Positions 22,301 through 34,066 of a stretch of 64,000 nucleotides of DNA are shown in pieces. This DNA comes from Acorus gramineus (taxonomy: Eukaryota; Streptophyta; Magnoliopsida; Acorales; Acoraceae). Location: the NCBI GenBank assembly GCA_030737835.1, contig CM060853.1, positions 16,054,895 through 16,118,894 of the forward strand. Reading direction: 5' to 3'. Position numbers and translations under genes: made by a program. The notes below the pieces were generated by a model, which worked only from the letters and a program-made list of their open reading frames with translations, did no database searches and was not told the origin of the DNA. The first letter of the stretch is position 1. Each line of letters begins with the position of its first letter.

Positions 22301-25300
22301 TGGGATGTTGTTGATAGGCAGCGTAAAACATGATTTGCTTAGCTAACCATGATGAAAGGGGCCAGCATGGATTATACCCATGCCCGATGGATGAGAGATT
22401 TAGCAATTTTCCAACTAAGATGTATGCAAAATTTTGTTTAGCGTGAACTAGGGACAGAGATTATTTATCCTAAACAGTATTTTAACCTCAATTCTTGATT
22501 AGCCAAAAAAAAAGACTACTCCTGAGCAATTATTTCCCTTTTTTTTTTAAAAATAAAAAATAAAAAATTGTGGGATGTCCACATCATTTTTTTTGTCTTG
22601 CTACACCATCCAACAAATAGTTATTTATGTGCTTGGTTTGGTTGGGGAGAAAAACAATGCCAATGGAACATCAAATAAAAAAACTCAGAAGCTCTTAACA
22701 CACAGTATGATCTATTGGATTCTTTTCATTACCAGAACATCAGTCTGATGAGGGACTTCCCATGTTTTGAATATGTATTAAATTAATGTAATAATGTAAT
22801 TTGGTTGGTATCCCACCTTTTTCCCAGAAAATAGTTATTTTTAAATGAACAATCTTGTTGTGTCTTTGAGATGCTTATTAGATATTAGGACTAGAGACAG
22901 AAGACATGAGTCCAGATTGTTTTAAACACAGAATGATAGCATGTCAGTGTACAGTCACTTAAGCCAGTGTCGTATTGACTTTAGCTTCAAAATGCTGTCA
23001 AACACACATTATAACAAATCATATCATGCTGAAATTTTTGATAGTTCAAAATTGGGTGGCTAAGATGATTAGTCTGTAGCTACCAATATTCTTGTTAGGT
23101 AGGATATCAGCTATTAGCAACCAATGTTCTGCTTTGCGACATTTTGGAGCTTGTAATGTAGCTGTCACCATGCCTCTTTTTTTTTCTTCTGTATTTTGTA
23201 TTCCCTTTCGGGCTTCTCTCTTAGTAATATGAGGGCATCAGCTTACCATTTCCTTTAAAAAAAAAAATGAATCTGTCACAATCATTTTGGAAGGCTTGCA
23301 GTGTCAATTGTGGCACTTGGCTAGTCATCACATTTGTATAATTACCTGAGGTGATCCTCAAGTCTCTGAAAAATTGATTGGTTGAAATGGCTTCGGCCAT
23401 ATCCTGGGATGATTGGTTATTTAACTGGAAGAGTGCAAGCAAGCAACCAAATCAATATTTATTGATTGCTTCTTTATTTGGTTCGAATCACATAGGGAGT
23501 GATATCAGGCATAGGTTTTGTATTCAAACTTTTTCGAACTTGTGAAGTAGTTTCTACATGAACAATAATTATTTTGGTATTGGTCAATGTGATGTGCAGC
23601 AAGATAAATCCAGGTGATCGTTTCTATTCCATTTTTTGTATGATTGTGCTTTATTTGTTAAGTCAATAGGTAGGTTGGTTTCTGATTGAGTTGTGTTCTA
23701 ACGAGCAAGGTGTACTTGCTTTCTCTAAACTTCTGAGACGAATAGTTGCTTGTGAGTTATGGTTTTCCATTTGCTAGACCAGCGGACATATTTTTCTTTA
23801 AAAATTTCTTGCAAACACAAACTATGGAGGCTAGAACATTGTACTGATGTTTGGGTGTGATTTGGATGCCATTGCACTCAATCATTTCACAGCAGAATAG
23901 ATATCTACCCTTTTTTCTGTGACGAGGATCCCCAACATGAGTTGGGAAAACCTCGGCTGGATGCATAAAATTACCCACAAACCCTGTCCACCAGGTAAAC
24001 CCAGGGGGTTTATAACCAAGAGCTATGGGGAGCAAACCCATGGCTTTTGCAGCCAACCCTGGGTGGGATAGCATATACTTTTGTGCTTCTTCTAGATTTT
24101 TTTCATTCATTAATTTATATTGTTCCCAGTTGCATAAGTGCTAGGCATGTAACACAAAATCCACTCATGCTGAGTTTGTCTCATAGCAATAGACAACATA
24201 AAGGACAAAATCCTTTTACTGATATTACTATGAAGTTCTTTACTTTGTTGAACTATTGTAGTTCTCGGGTTCTGTAATTGTCTAACCTGCGTGAGGAGAG
24301 GTACATTGGCTCCATGGCGCTGAAGATGTAACTTGTGTCAGTTTTTTTTCTGTTTTGGAATTTAAACTCCGAATATTCAAATAATATACAATTATTGAAA
24401 ATAAAAAATTTGACTCGATTCCATGTTGCTTTCCTATCATACCAGCAATCTCAGTTCATAATATTTTACTCAAATATCAACTATTGATATTTTTCCCTTG
24501 AGAGATGCACCGTTCGTTTTCTCTTATTATATCTGGCATATTCGGGGCATTCCTTCATGTATTTCTGCACCTCCTTACCCTGTTATAATGTTGTTCACCT
24601 TATGAGTTTAGAAAAGCTGGGAGTGGGCCATAGAATTTATGTCTGCATATATGTCACAGTCCACTTTGAATACATGCATAGCATATCAACGTTTAGTATG
24701 ATCTATGCATACTGATTGTAAGAATGGAGTAAATTCTATCCTTTCAGTGTAAAGTAAGATGCCTCAAGAAGCTCCTCCTACATCCCAGTGCAAATGATAT
24801 TATTTTAAATGCTTGCAGATGCCCCTTTTCCCTGTTCATGTCTGGTGGCAATAGAATTTTTTTTTACGAACTAGCATGTTTTCAATTTTTACTGCCTTCT
24901 ATGTAGGAACAATAATATTTTCATTAAAAATAAAAGCGAGTTGCATTACTTTTTTTTAATACTATCCTGTTCATGAGCTTATTTCAGTTTCATTCATTTG
25001 AAATAATCTCTCTGTTCATTACAATTCCACAAGATGCATTTTTTTTTTCTCACTCTAAAGTTTTTAGAACTTCCAACCAACTGATTACATCAGTTCTGGA
25101 CCTTGATGTGTTTCATATCATTTTACTATCTTGTTTTCCAGATCACCTCAAAGTCAAGTTCTACAGGTGTTGTCGTACAACCATCGATTCCTATCCAACT
25201 ACTGCAGATCATAGTCGCCATGCTCGTTATGGACACGTGGCAATACTTTGTCCACCGTTACATGCACCAAAACACATTCCTGTATCGTCACATCCATTCA

Positions 25301-25684
25301 CAACATCATAAACTTGTCGTCCCTTACGCGATTGGCGCCCTCTACAACCACCCACTTGAGGGCCTCTTGCTTGACACATTTGGTGGAGCCATCTCATTCT
25401 TGATCTCGGGGATGACCGCACGGACAGCTGTGATATTTTTCTGCTTCGCAGTTATGAAGACGGTTGACGACCACTGTGGGCTCTGGCTGCCCGGCAACAT
25501 CTTCCACATTTTCTTCCAGAACCACACGGCTTATCATGATATCCACCACCAGCTCCAGGGAACAAAATTCAATTATTCGCAGCCGTTCTTCTCAATCTGG
25601 GACAAACTTCTAGGGACCTACATGCCTTACAATCTGGTGAAGCGTGAAGCAGGAGGATTCGAAGCGAGGCCCATCAAAGACTAA
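19333..25684 (+). CDS. SBH1: Sphinganine C4-monooxygenase (sphingoid-base C4-hydroxylase), 257 aa, two exons
   Basis: Exon 1 is 19333-19563 (77 codons) and exon 2 is 25142-25684, joined in phase 0 by a 5578-bp intron (AAG|GTGATT ... TTCCAG|ATC). The product belongs to the fatty-acid hydroxylase superfamily. These ER-membrane di-iron enzymes add the C4 hydroxyl to sphinganine to make phytosphingosine for plant ceramides. Exon 2 holds the three histidine boxes: HRYMH, HSQHH and HDIHH. Conserved neighbours DTWQYF, LYNHPLEGLLLDT and DDHCGLWLPGN match Arabidopsis SBH1/SBH2 (about 260 aa). Hydrophobic segments in both exons fit an integral membrane protein. It is complete with no damage. SBH1 and SBH2 cannot be told apart here. 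The leader probably begins near 18.93-19.0 kb. Confidence 0.95.
19564..25141 (+). other. 5.6-kb intron of the hydroxylase gene
   Basis: T-rich DNA with one duplicated motif (the phrase around 'ggtttgattttagaaatt' at about 20187 and 20588). At 23757-24110 on the minus strand there is a more GC-balanced patch with an open frame of 117 codons (YKPPGFTWWTGFVGNFMHPA). It looks like a transposon-derived fragment but was not identified. No other gene was seen in the intron. Confidence 0.6.
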
Positions 25685-26717
25685 GGTAGCTTATGGAAAC
25701 AATTTTGAAAAAATGGCTTTTCTTGTAAAACGGTTTTTGAAAAATAGCTTTTCAGGAAGCATACCTCTATTGATTTCTGAAAAGTTTTTTTTTTTTTTAA
25801 TTTATAGCTAAAGAATTTTTTTTTTAGCTTTCTTTTAAAGCTGGGATCATTTGGGGTGTTTGTAAACTAGTTTGGATTAATGTTGCGATTGAGAACACAT
25901 TTGAAATGTATGATTTTGTATAAAGTAGCTTAATAAATCTTGAGTTCTAGGATGCTCACATGCTTTACTTTTTTAAAAGTATGTGTTTTGTACTATAAGT
26001 TGTAACAATTGTTTTAGTTAAGTATGCTTTTGAGGAGTCATTTGAAAACGCATTTGCGTTTTTTGCTTTCTTAAAAAGCAAACTCACACCTAAATGGGTT
26101 TTCCAAAGCAAAAATCACACTTATGTATGATTCCTTAGTTAGATAACTTTTGGATTTTGCATACACTGCGAGTAGTATAGTATACAAGCTATTGCAATGA
26201 ATGGGCAATTGGAACAGATTACTGTATCAACGCTCCTAATTTTTAAGATGAGATATGTCATCATATCACTTTATAGTGTGGTTTGTAAAAATGAGTAGTC
26301 ATGTTTCTATTGACTTTGATCAAAAAATTTATCATATTTTTTTATTATTAGATTTTTAATGTAATTTGAGTGTAGTTATGTTCAATTATTTTTATAATTC
26401 AAAATACAGTTTTATATACATCGTTAGAAACCCATATGCATTAATAGATGAAATATATGTATTGTTAAACTCCTTTTTTTTTACAATTACAAAAAAAATG
26501 GGTTCATTCGATTTAAAATAGAATGATACACCTTTTTTTCTATATCAAAATATATACATTATTAGATGATTTTTACTATTTTATAAAAAAATAAAAACAT
26601 ATGCTATCTGCATTTTGGATGATAATTTACTAGAAGTTCACCAGCCCGGCAGATTTAAACCTCATCAATATTACGGCCTAGTTTATGAGACACCCAATGA
26701 CTGTTCTTAATTTCTCA

Positions 26718-26719
<2 letters not shown>

Positions 26720-26790
<71 letters not shown>
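26720..26790 (+). repeat. (AT)n microsatellite, about 35 units
   Basis: An uninterrupted alternating AT tract of about 70 bp. Confidence 0.95.
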
Positions 26791-26792
<2 letters not shown>

Positions 26793-26912
26793 GGGTAATT
26801 TGATAATTTTCTTATTTTAAAACAACTAGCTAACCTGCCCTCACGTTATTTGAAGTATTAAAGGTCATGTTTTGTAGTTTATTAATAAAAAAAGAAAATA
26901 TATAATACAGTC

Positions 26913-26989
26913 AATTTATAGGTAGTTTATGGTTTTCATCAACATACAAATATGTAATTTATAGGTAGTTTATGGTTTTCATCAACATA
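26913..26989 (+). repeat. Tandem duplication, 34-bp unit, 43-bp period
   Basis: The 34-mer beginning 'aatttataggtagtttatgg' occurs at 26913-26946 and again identically at 26956-26989. Confidence 0.9.
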
Positions 26990-27706
26990 AAATGTGCATG
27001 TAAATAAAAAATAATAATTTTGAAACATTTTTTTTAACTAGCACCTTCATTTTTCTTAACCCATTTATATGCGATATAATATTTCATGTTATATATATAT
27101 AAGTAATATAATGAAAATTTTAAAATTATTAAATAGATCACTAGTAAAATTTGTTATAGAGTTATAAATGAAAGGAATACGTTACAACTATTGAGGGATG
27201 ACCAATCCTCTTCTCGAATGGGCTGAATTTGAACTTGATCAGGCCATGGTTTGAAATAGATCCGGAAAGAACCGGTGATATAACTTTATAATGATCTTTG
27301 GTTTCGTTTATTTGATCTCACACCGGTGTGGTGTCAGACAAAGAACATGTTTGGTTGACGTGGAGGAATTTTCTGCATGGGCTAATGATTGGGTGGCGCG
27401 TATGTTTTTTACTATCCTTTGATTGAGTCATCTAGATGATCGAGCTCCAGCACGCATGATCTGGCTCTAGCTGGCATGTCCTTGTGAATGGATTAGCGTA
27501 CTTTTTCATAACTTTTTGAGATATTTGGAGTACACGTGTATCTGTGGCTTGGACTCTTGGCTTTAATTGGTGGTCTGCTGTATCAGATTGATTTTAATGA
27601 TTTCCATTTTCACTGATGTGTTTATTCTCTGGTGATCGGTTTTCATAGGGTTTTGTCACTGCTCCTAAACGATAGAGTGGTTTCCATGTTATTATGTTTT
27701 TTGTTT

Positions 27707-28233
27707 GGGGAAAATCCATACAACCCCCTGAAATTTAACTAAAATCCATATAACCCCCTAGTTTTTCTTAAAATCCATATAACCCCCAAAAAAAACATCT
27801 AATAAATCCAAATAACTCAATGAATAAAATTTTCGTTAATAGATGATGAATATTTTATACATATTTCGTTTAGTTAATCATATTGAAAATATGATATACT
27901 AAAAAACCATTACAATGGATTAAAAATGTAAAAAATCATATGAAAATGATGATTTTACCCTTTCTGAATATGATATAAAACTCTATCTAGATGAGTAAAA
28001 TAATTATTTATAGAAGATTTTTCATATTTTTAACACATCGTGGGTTTTTTTTTTGTATACTATATTTCTACCAAGGTTAACCAAACATAATATTCATCAT
28101 CTGTAAAAGTAAATTTCTTTCAGGGGGTTATTTAGATTTACTAGGTGTTTTCAAGGGTTACATGGATTTTAAGTAAAGTCAGGGGGTTATATGTATTTTA
28201 ATCAATTTACAGGGGGTTATATGGATTTTTCCC
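27707..28233. mobile_element. Fold-back Mutator-like MITE, copy 3 (527 bp, best preserved)
   Basis: A perfect 9-bp target duplication, tttttgttt, lies at 27698-27706 and 28234-28242. The left end GGGGAAAATCCATACAACCC and the reverse complement of the right end GGGAAAAATCCATATAACCC are nearly identical. Behind each end the phrase 'aaaatccatataacccc' is repeated two or three times, so each arm is itself a short tandem array. The halves form a long imperfect hairpin. No transposase. Confidence 0.9.
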
Positions 28234-28242
28234 TTTTTGTTT

Positions 28243-29614
28243 TGTTTCGTCTTGATATATATGTATGATTTTTATGTTCAATGGGTTTGCTAGATGGTGT
28301 TTAGATTTTGTAAATGTTGAAATTAGTCTTAAGTGTTATTGATTATTGATATTTATCTACCACTCTGCTTGTTGCATCAATAACCATCCTTTAATTTCTT
28401 TACTAATCAATTATTATTTTATGGACTTTATTGAATACATGTATTAATACACACATTCATTTTTTTCAATATTATCTGTGATTATTATTTTGTTTTGATT
28501 ATTCTTTGAAAGCTAGGATCATTTGGGCTGTTTGAAATTTAGTTTGAATTTATGCTGAGTTTGTGAACACTTTTGAAAAGTATGATTTTTGTATAAAATA
28601 ACTTAATATAATAAAATTCAATTTCCCATAATTAATAGAACACCAATATTTTCATGGTAAGACCCATTGATTACAATAATGATTTTTAGACCCCAACTTA
28701 TAAACCCTGTTACAAGTCCCATGAGGTGGTACACATATAATTCTCGTTTTACTTTTCAATGAGTTTTTTTTTTTTTGGGTTTTTGGATAACCGATCTATA
28801 AATGGCATAGGCGGTTATGATTTGTTGGGATTCTTTGTTCCTTCTCTTTTTTCTTTTTTTAAAAAAACAATTGGAGAATAAAAAACAATCAAAGTCAATA
28901 GTTTATCATGCTTCGGCAGCTCGATTTATACTTCTCATTGATTTTTTTAATGAAATTAAACATAAACAACAATCTGATTCCATTTCTTGAGAGGAATTTC
29001 AATTTTTTTTGTTGTGGATCGGAGCCATTTGTTTGTGATATCATTAATGGTGATTCGTTTCAGGTTTGGTTTATTTGATTTTTTTTATTTTGATTATTAG
29101 AGAAATTATCATTGAATTGAATCTTATTATTTCGTATGTGTATTTCCTTTTTAAGCATCAAATCAAATCCATTTAATTGTTGATAATGATATGGATGTTA
29201 ATAGCTCTGTTTTAATTTTGTTTATAAGCATGTGTAATTTTTTATAAGCATTATTCATTTCATTTACATTTCTGCAAACACATTTTTTTTTATTTTGAAT
29301 TTAGATACATTGCAAATGTAGATGAATATTTCATGCGTTTTTTTGGTGATTGTAGTAATGTTGGTTAATGAAGGGTTATTGTAAGTCGATAAAAATTTAA
29401 TTTGTTTTTTTCATGTATATTTAATGATATCCATTAGCAATTCCTTATTAGCATATGACCCAAAATTGTTTCATTTGAATTTCTACATTATTCAATCGGA
29501 TTCAGATACATGTGTTAAACATGTTTTCAGATACTACTCTAATTTCAGATACATATAGATATTTGTTACAATCCAACATATGCTAAATTATAAAATGAAA
29601 TATAATAATACACC
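28243..29614. other. Intergenic, nothing recognised
   Basis: Very AT-rich DNA with no coding exon. It holds the second copy of the dispersed repeat noted at 25.84 kb. Confidence 0.5.
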
Positions 29615-29622
29615 ATTTACAC

Positions 29623-30334
29623 TAGGGGTGGCCAAATGGTGGGCGAACCCGGACCCGGCACGGAAATTTTCAGGCCTCAGCCCGGGCCAGGGCCCGGACC
29701 TTCCATAGGGTCGGGCTTGGGCCTTGGGAAAAAACCTAACGCCTGGCTCGGAGCCCGGCCCGGGAAAGCCCGCCCGTAGGACCAGCGCGGGCCGGTCAAA
29801 GGCCCTAAGGGTTTTTTTTTTTATCCTCCCCAATGGATATTTACTTTAAATTTACTTGTATTCTTGTCATTTCTTAAAAAATGACTTTGAGTAGAGTTGT
29901 GCAAATGATAGATAAAATGGGTAGGTGCCAACCTAGTTAGGATGTACTCATTTTATTGTGATGCAGTCATCACCCACAAGCTAATATCCAATCATTGTAA
30001 TGCTCCATTAAAATATTTTTCTATGAATTCATAGTGGCTATTCAATTAATGTTCAAATATTTCTGGGTGTAAACTTATAATGTGCAATTATTGTGAAGTT
30101 ATATCAATATTCAATTCAAATAGTTTTATTGTTCAAAGTAATTTCAATTCAAGTTATTCAACTTTTTTATTTACTTTATTGTATGTTTTAATTTAATTAA
30201 AAAAATAAAAAAAAAGGTGTGGGTCACAAAGCCTGGCTCGAACCTTAAGCCCGGCCCAAGCCCAAAGCCCCTCAGGCCCAGTCTAGGCCTGCCCGAAAAA
30301 AGCCCGGCCTGAGCTCGGCCTATGGCCACCCCTA
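29623..30334. mobile_element. hAT-superfamily non-autonomous element, 712 bp, intact ends
   Basis: The left end TAGGGGTGGCCA and the right end TGGCCACCCCTA are perfect inverted repeats. The 8-bp target duplication ATTTACAC flanks the element exactly (29615-29622 and 30335-30342). Subterminal GGCCCGG/CCGGGCC-rich blocks lie at 29640-29810 and 30230-30325 around an AT-rich centre, as in many plant hAT MITEs. The minus-strand open frame at 29588-29833 is a translation of the left block. Confidence 0.9.
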
Positions 30335-30342
30335 ATTTACAC

Positions 30343-33300
30343 TCCTATGGAATTTAAAACAATTATTGACTATAATCAACTCTTATTAAATATTGTTAGT
30401 TGGTAGCATATAATATTTAAAATTTGATGTTCCATTTCGACATTATTCAATCGGATTCAGATACAACGGATAAACAAAGATGGATCATCATAAACGATTT
30501 TGACATGCACTTGCGAAAATCATTGTCTAATAAATAAATCATATTATTTTGATTCATATACATGTTTGTAAATCACTTTTCTCATATACAAAAATGAACA
30601 ATGTGCATAAGATACCTCTGACGATTGTATCCGTAAAAAACTAATATATGACTGATTTAAAGCTATATATGTATCTGAAAAAACTAATACTCATATGTAT
30701 ATGAAATTCTAATATATTCATTTATATTTGTAGTTGTATATGAAAAAAAAGAAGTGGAGTTCGAGGTCAGAGGAGGTGGAGGCCAGAGGAGGCCTTGATC
30801 CACAGGCAACAAGAGGAATCCAACAGTGGTGATGCCGGTCATCGGAGATGAGGAGACCGATCGCAATGAATTTTTGAAGTGGCGGATGTCTTAAGAGGGT
30901 AAAAAAGAAATTTTTCAAATATTTGATTTTTGTACCTTTTTCAAAAGTCAAACAAGGAACCAATAAAATAATCTCAATAGGGCTTAAATTTTGGGGCTCA
31001 TGTAGCAAGACCCATTTGATTATTTTAAAACAATTAGCTTGTCTACACCTTATTTGAAGTAATAAAAGATCATGTTGTAATTTGTTAATGAAAAATGTAA
31101 ATATATAATATTGCCGGTTTATAATGTAGTTTATTATTATGAATGAATTTTAGTTATATTAGTTAATAAATTATTTGAAGGAACAAATGAAACTCAATAA
31201 TAAAGCTAAAATATATGAAACTCAGCAAAAAAATCCATTTTTAACAATTTATTATTCTTATGTCATTAACCAATCGTGTTAATAGTATAATAATATATAA
31301 TTTCATTGTAAATATATTTGTTTTTATATTTCATTTTTAATAAAAACTTAAAAATTTATTAATATGAAGATTTGATAATTATGCAATGATTTTACATGTT
31401 ATTTTATATTTTTATAAATTTATTTATTTATTGTTATTATTAGTTAATTTATTTATTATATCATGATAATATCACAGTTTAAATTCGATTAATCTAATGG
31501 TTCATTCTTCTGGTTAATGTAATAATGCTAGTTTTTAAAAAATTATAAATAACTTTATCTCACCAAGAAAACACACACCACGCGCAGAACTGTAAAATGT
31601 AAACAAAGTATGACAAACCAAAAAACATAATCCGTGAGGGCAAAATAAATATCAGCATCTCAAAGGTATAGGCTTCTTTTTTAACAAACATCCATCTCCG
31701 ACAGTATTAATAAGAGAACAACAATCACATGTTTTTTCTTATTATGGGAATAGAAAATGACTATATTTGATTAAAAAAAAAAAGTCCACATGTTCTCATT
31801 ATTATATTATATACGAAGGATATCTTTGTTTTCGAAATCAATTATTTCTTTTTTATGTTCATATTTTTAAATTCTGAATCTCATTTTTTTCTATCTTTTG
31901 CGATGCAAATAAAGAGATTTCAAGAGTTTTCACTCTTTCGCCTGGCCTCCCTCCCTTGTTTTAATCCCTAGGTGCATCCGTGGTTGCGGTGGTCCAGATC
32001 TTGATCTCTTACAATCTCCCCAGCAACAGTACATGTATCTTACGTACACTTTAATCTACCACTGGCCCGATGGAGACAAAAAAATTTGCCCAGACACACT
32101 TTAACGCCCAAGATCAGTGCAAAACACTTTAAATGGACAATTGCAGATAGACTCCTAAATCCATCGTATTTATAAGTAGGTCCCTGAAAAAATCAGCCAC
32201 CTTTGTCCTTTTCTGTGGGTATTTGCTGATAGTCCCCCAGGTCTGTGATATTTATTACTAGGTCCCTAACAACTCTTTTTCGGGGATATTTGAAGTTCCA
32301 CCCTCAGTTTGTACCAGTTTTACTACTAGACCCCTATCTATGTTACAAATAGATCCATCATTCAGATTTTAAGATTTATAACAAAGTCCCTAATTTCAAA
32401 ACATGATTAGCCGAACTTCAAATTTTTTTTTAGACCATTAGGATACCTATGAAATTATAAAATAAATATTTTAATGTCATTTATGGCATATATAAAATAA
32501 ATAAATATTTTTTTAGCCCATAAAGTTATTTATGATAAGTCTCTACCACGGTTTCAGTTTTTATTTTCACATTTACATTTACATCAATGATTATAAAACT
32601 AACTATTTCGTGAATTTTCATAAATTCTTTTTTATTTCACGCGATGCATGCATCAGTAATTCAACATTGTATTGTATAGTTTCTGTTATCAGAGAACAAA
32701 ACTGTAGATACTCAGACAAAAATAGTTAATCATGAATACATGATACGAAAGAGAATTCATTTTTATCATATTTATTTGTTGTCAAATAACAGGACTAGTT
32801 AATATTACTTTTTTTAGTCTAGCAATGTTTCTCGTATGCTTATCAAGTTATTATTATTTTTATATTTGTTATTACGCGTATTACGTGTGCCCCTGACCAG
32901 TATAATTAAATCCTCTGTGCCCTCTTTGCCTTGGAAACAGGCCTTGCCCATGACATCATTGAAAAACTTTGCTAGACTTTTTTTTTTTTATGTAAGAAAC
33001 TAACGGAATCCATCACTTGGGAAGACAGCTAGATTTTTACTATCATATCAAAAAGGTAGAGCTTAAACCAAAGAGTGTGATAGTTGCAGCCTGTTTTTAT
33101 AGTCCATTTTATAATTCGTATGTTATGATAACATAGTATATACTGTATTATCATAGTGTATACTGCACTATCATAGTATATATTGTAATCCATTTTTTTA
33201 TTTTTTTATCATTAAAAAAATTACATTAATATATTTCAGTATATATTTTATTTCATATAATAGTATGGACTTCAAATGATGAAAGTATAATTTTATAAAA

Positions 33301-33820
33301 AAAAATAAAATAAACTATAATTAGGGTTGCAATTGGGCTACATGCATCTTTTTCCTAAACCAAAACATATACAATACCATAGACTTGTATTTTTTTTGAA
33401 GAGGTGTAAACCTAGTAGACCTTTTATAAAAGAGAATTCGATTACAAGAGATCCCAACAATTGAAGGAGAAGAAAGGAAAGAGAGGGAAGCTGCCCATAG
33501 CTCTCAATTGAGCACTGGGAGACCCTCCTTTTTCCTGCTACAGAGGAATAACATAGGGGAATATAAAAACAGAGGCTGGGGGAGTAACAAATACCATCAT
33601 AGACTTGTTAATGGCCAGTCTATTTCGGTTTTCATTTTATCCTTGTTTTCAGCCTGTCTCCGTCTCAAACCACACTACATTGCACAGACTTTACTATTAC
33701 TCAGGCCTCGAACATCCTAGACAAACGTATTGACATAAAGATTAGATATTTCAAGATGTAATGCTTCGCAACACTTCTTATGTCATCATCATGATAATAG
33801 ATGGATTCAAATTTGATTAA
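30343..33820. other. Intergenic, no gene recognised
   Basis: Very AT-rich. At about 32150-32300 there are repeated 'taggtccct' words resembling an eroded palindromic MITE. At 33120-33190 a short imperfect tandem of 'atcatagtatatact' is visible. No exon or RNA gene was seen. Confidence 0.5.
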
Positions 33821-33825
33821 CTCAA

Positions 33826-33830
<5 letters not shown>

Positions 33831-33863
<33 letters not shown>
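33831..33863 (+). repeat. Poly(T) tract, about 33 bp
   Basis: An uninterrupted T-run just upstream of the LEA-like gene's promoter. It could be the tail of a minus-strand retroposon, but no body or target duplication was identified. Confidence 0.9.
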
Positions 33864-33864
<1 letters not shown>

Positions 33865-33920
33865 GGTTGGAGTCTAATGAACGGTTCAGATATTTTCCGG
33901 TCTCGGAGGATTACCATGCA

Positions 33921-33960
33921 ACACGTCCCACGTGGCGTGTCCTTCTGCCCTCCACGTACC
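33921..33960 (+). promoter_or_regulatory. G-box/ABRE cluster upstream of the LEA-like gene
   Basis: CCCACGTGGC at 33927-33936 contains both a G-box (CACGTG) and an ABRE (ACGTGGC). Flanking ACGT cores occur in acACGTcc (about 33923) and ccACGTac (about 33953). All lie about 110-145 bp before the ATG, where ABA-responsive elements usually sit. ABA or desiccation induction is inferred. Confidence 0.6.
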
Positions 33961-34066
33961 TAGATCTCTCCATCTTTCTCAAATCAGTTAAATAATGCCT
34001 TCCATGAATTTCTAATTAACATCTCACAATAATTCCACAAAAATAAATAAAACAAAGTAGAATAAA

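Larger units (their letters stand above)
25685..27697. other. 3' flank of the hydroxylase gene, repeats only
   Basis: No gene. About 25838-25935 ('aaagctgggatcatttggggtgtttg') recurs in diverged form at about 28505-28605. About 26800-26905 recurs at about 31020-31110. Both are dispersed repeats. A short direct duplication lies at 26913-26989. Confidence 0.5.

Noticed and set aside
23757..24110. 117-codon minus-strand frame inside the hydroxylase intron
   Set aside because: More coding-like than its surroundings but no recognisable family; kept only as a probable transposon fragment.
25227..25527. Minus-strand frames opposite hydroxylase exon 2
   Set aside because: Antisense shadows of a well-supported exon.
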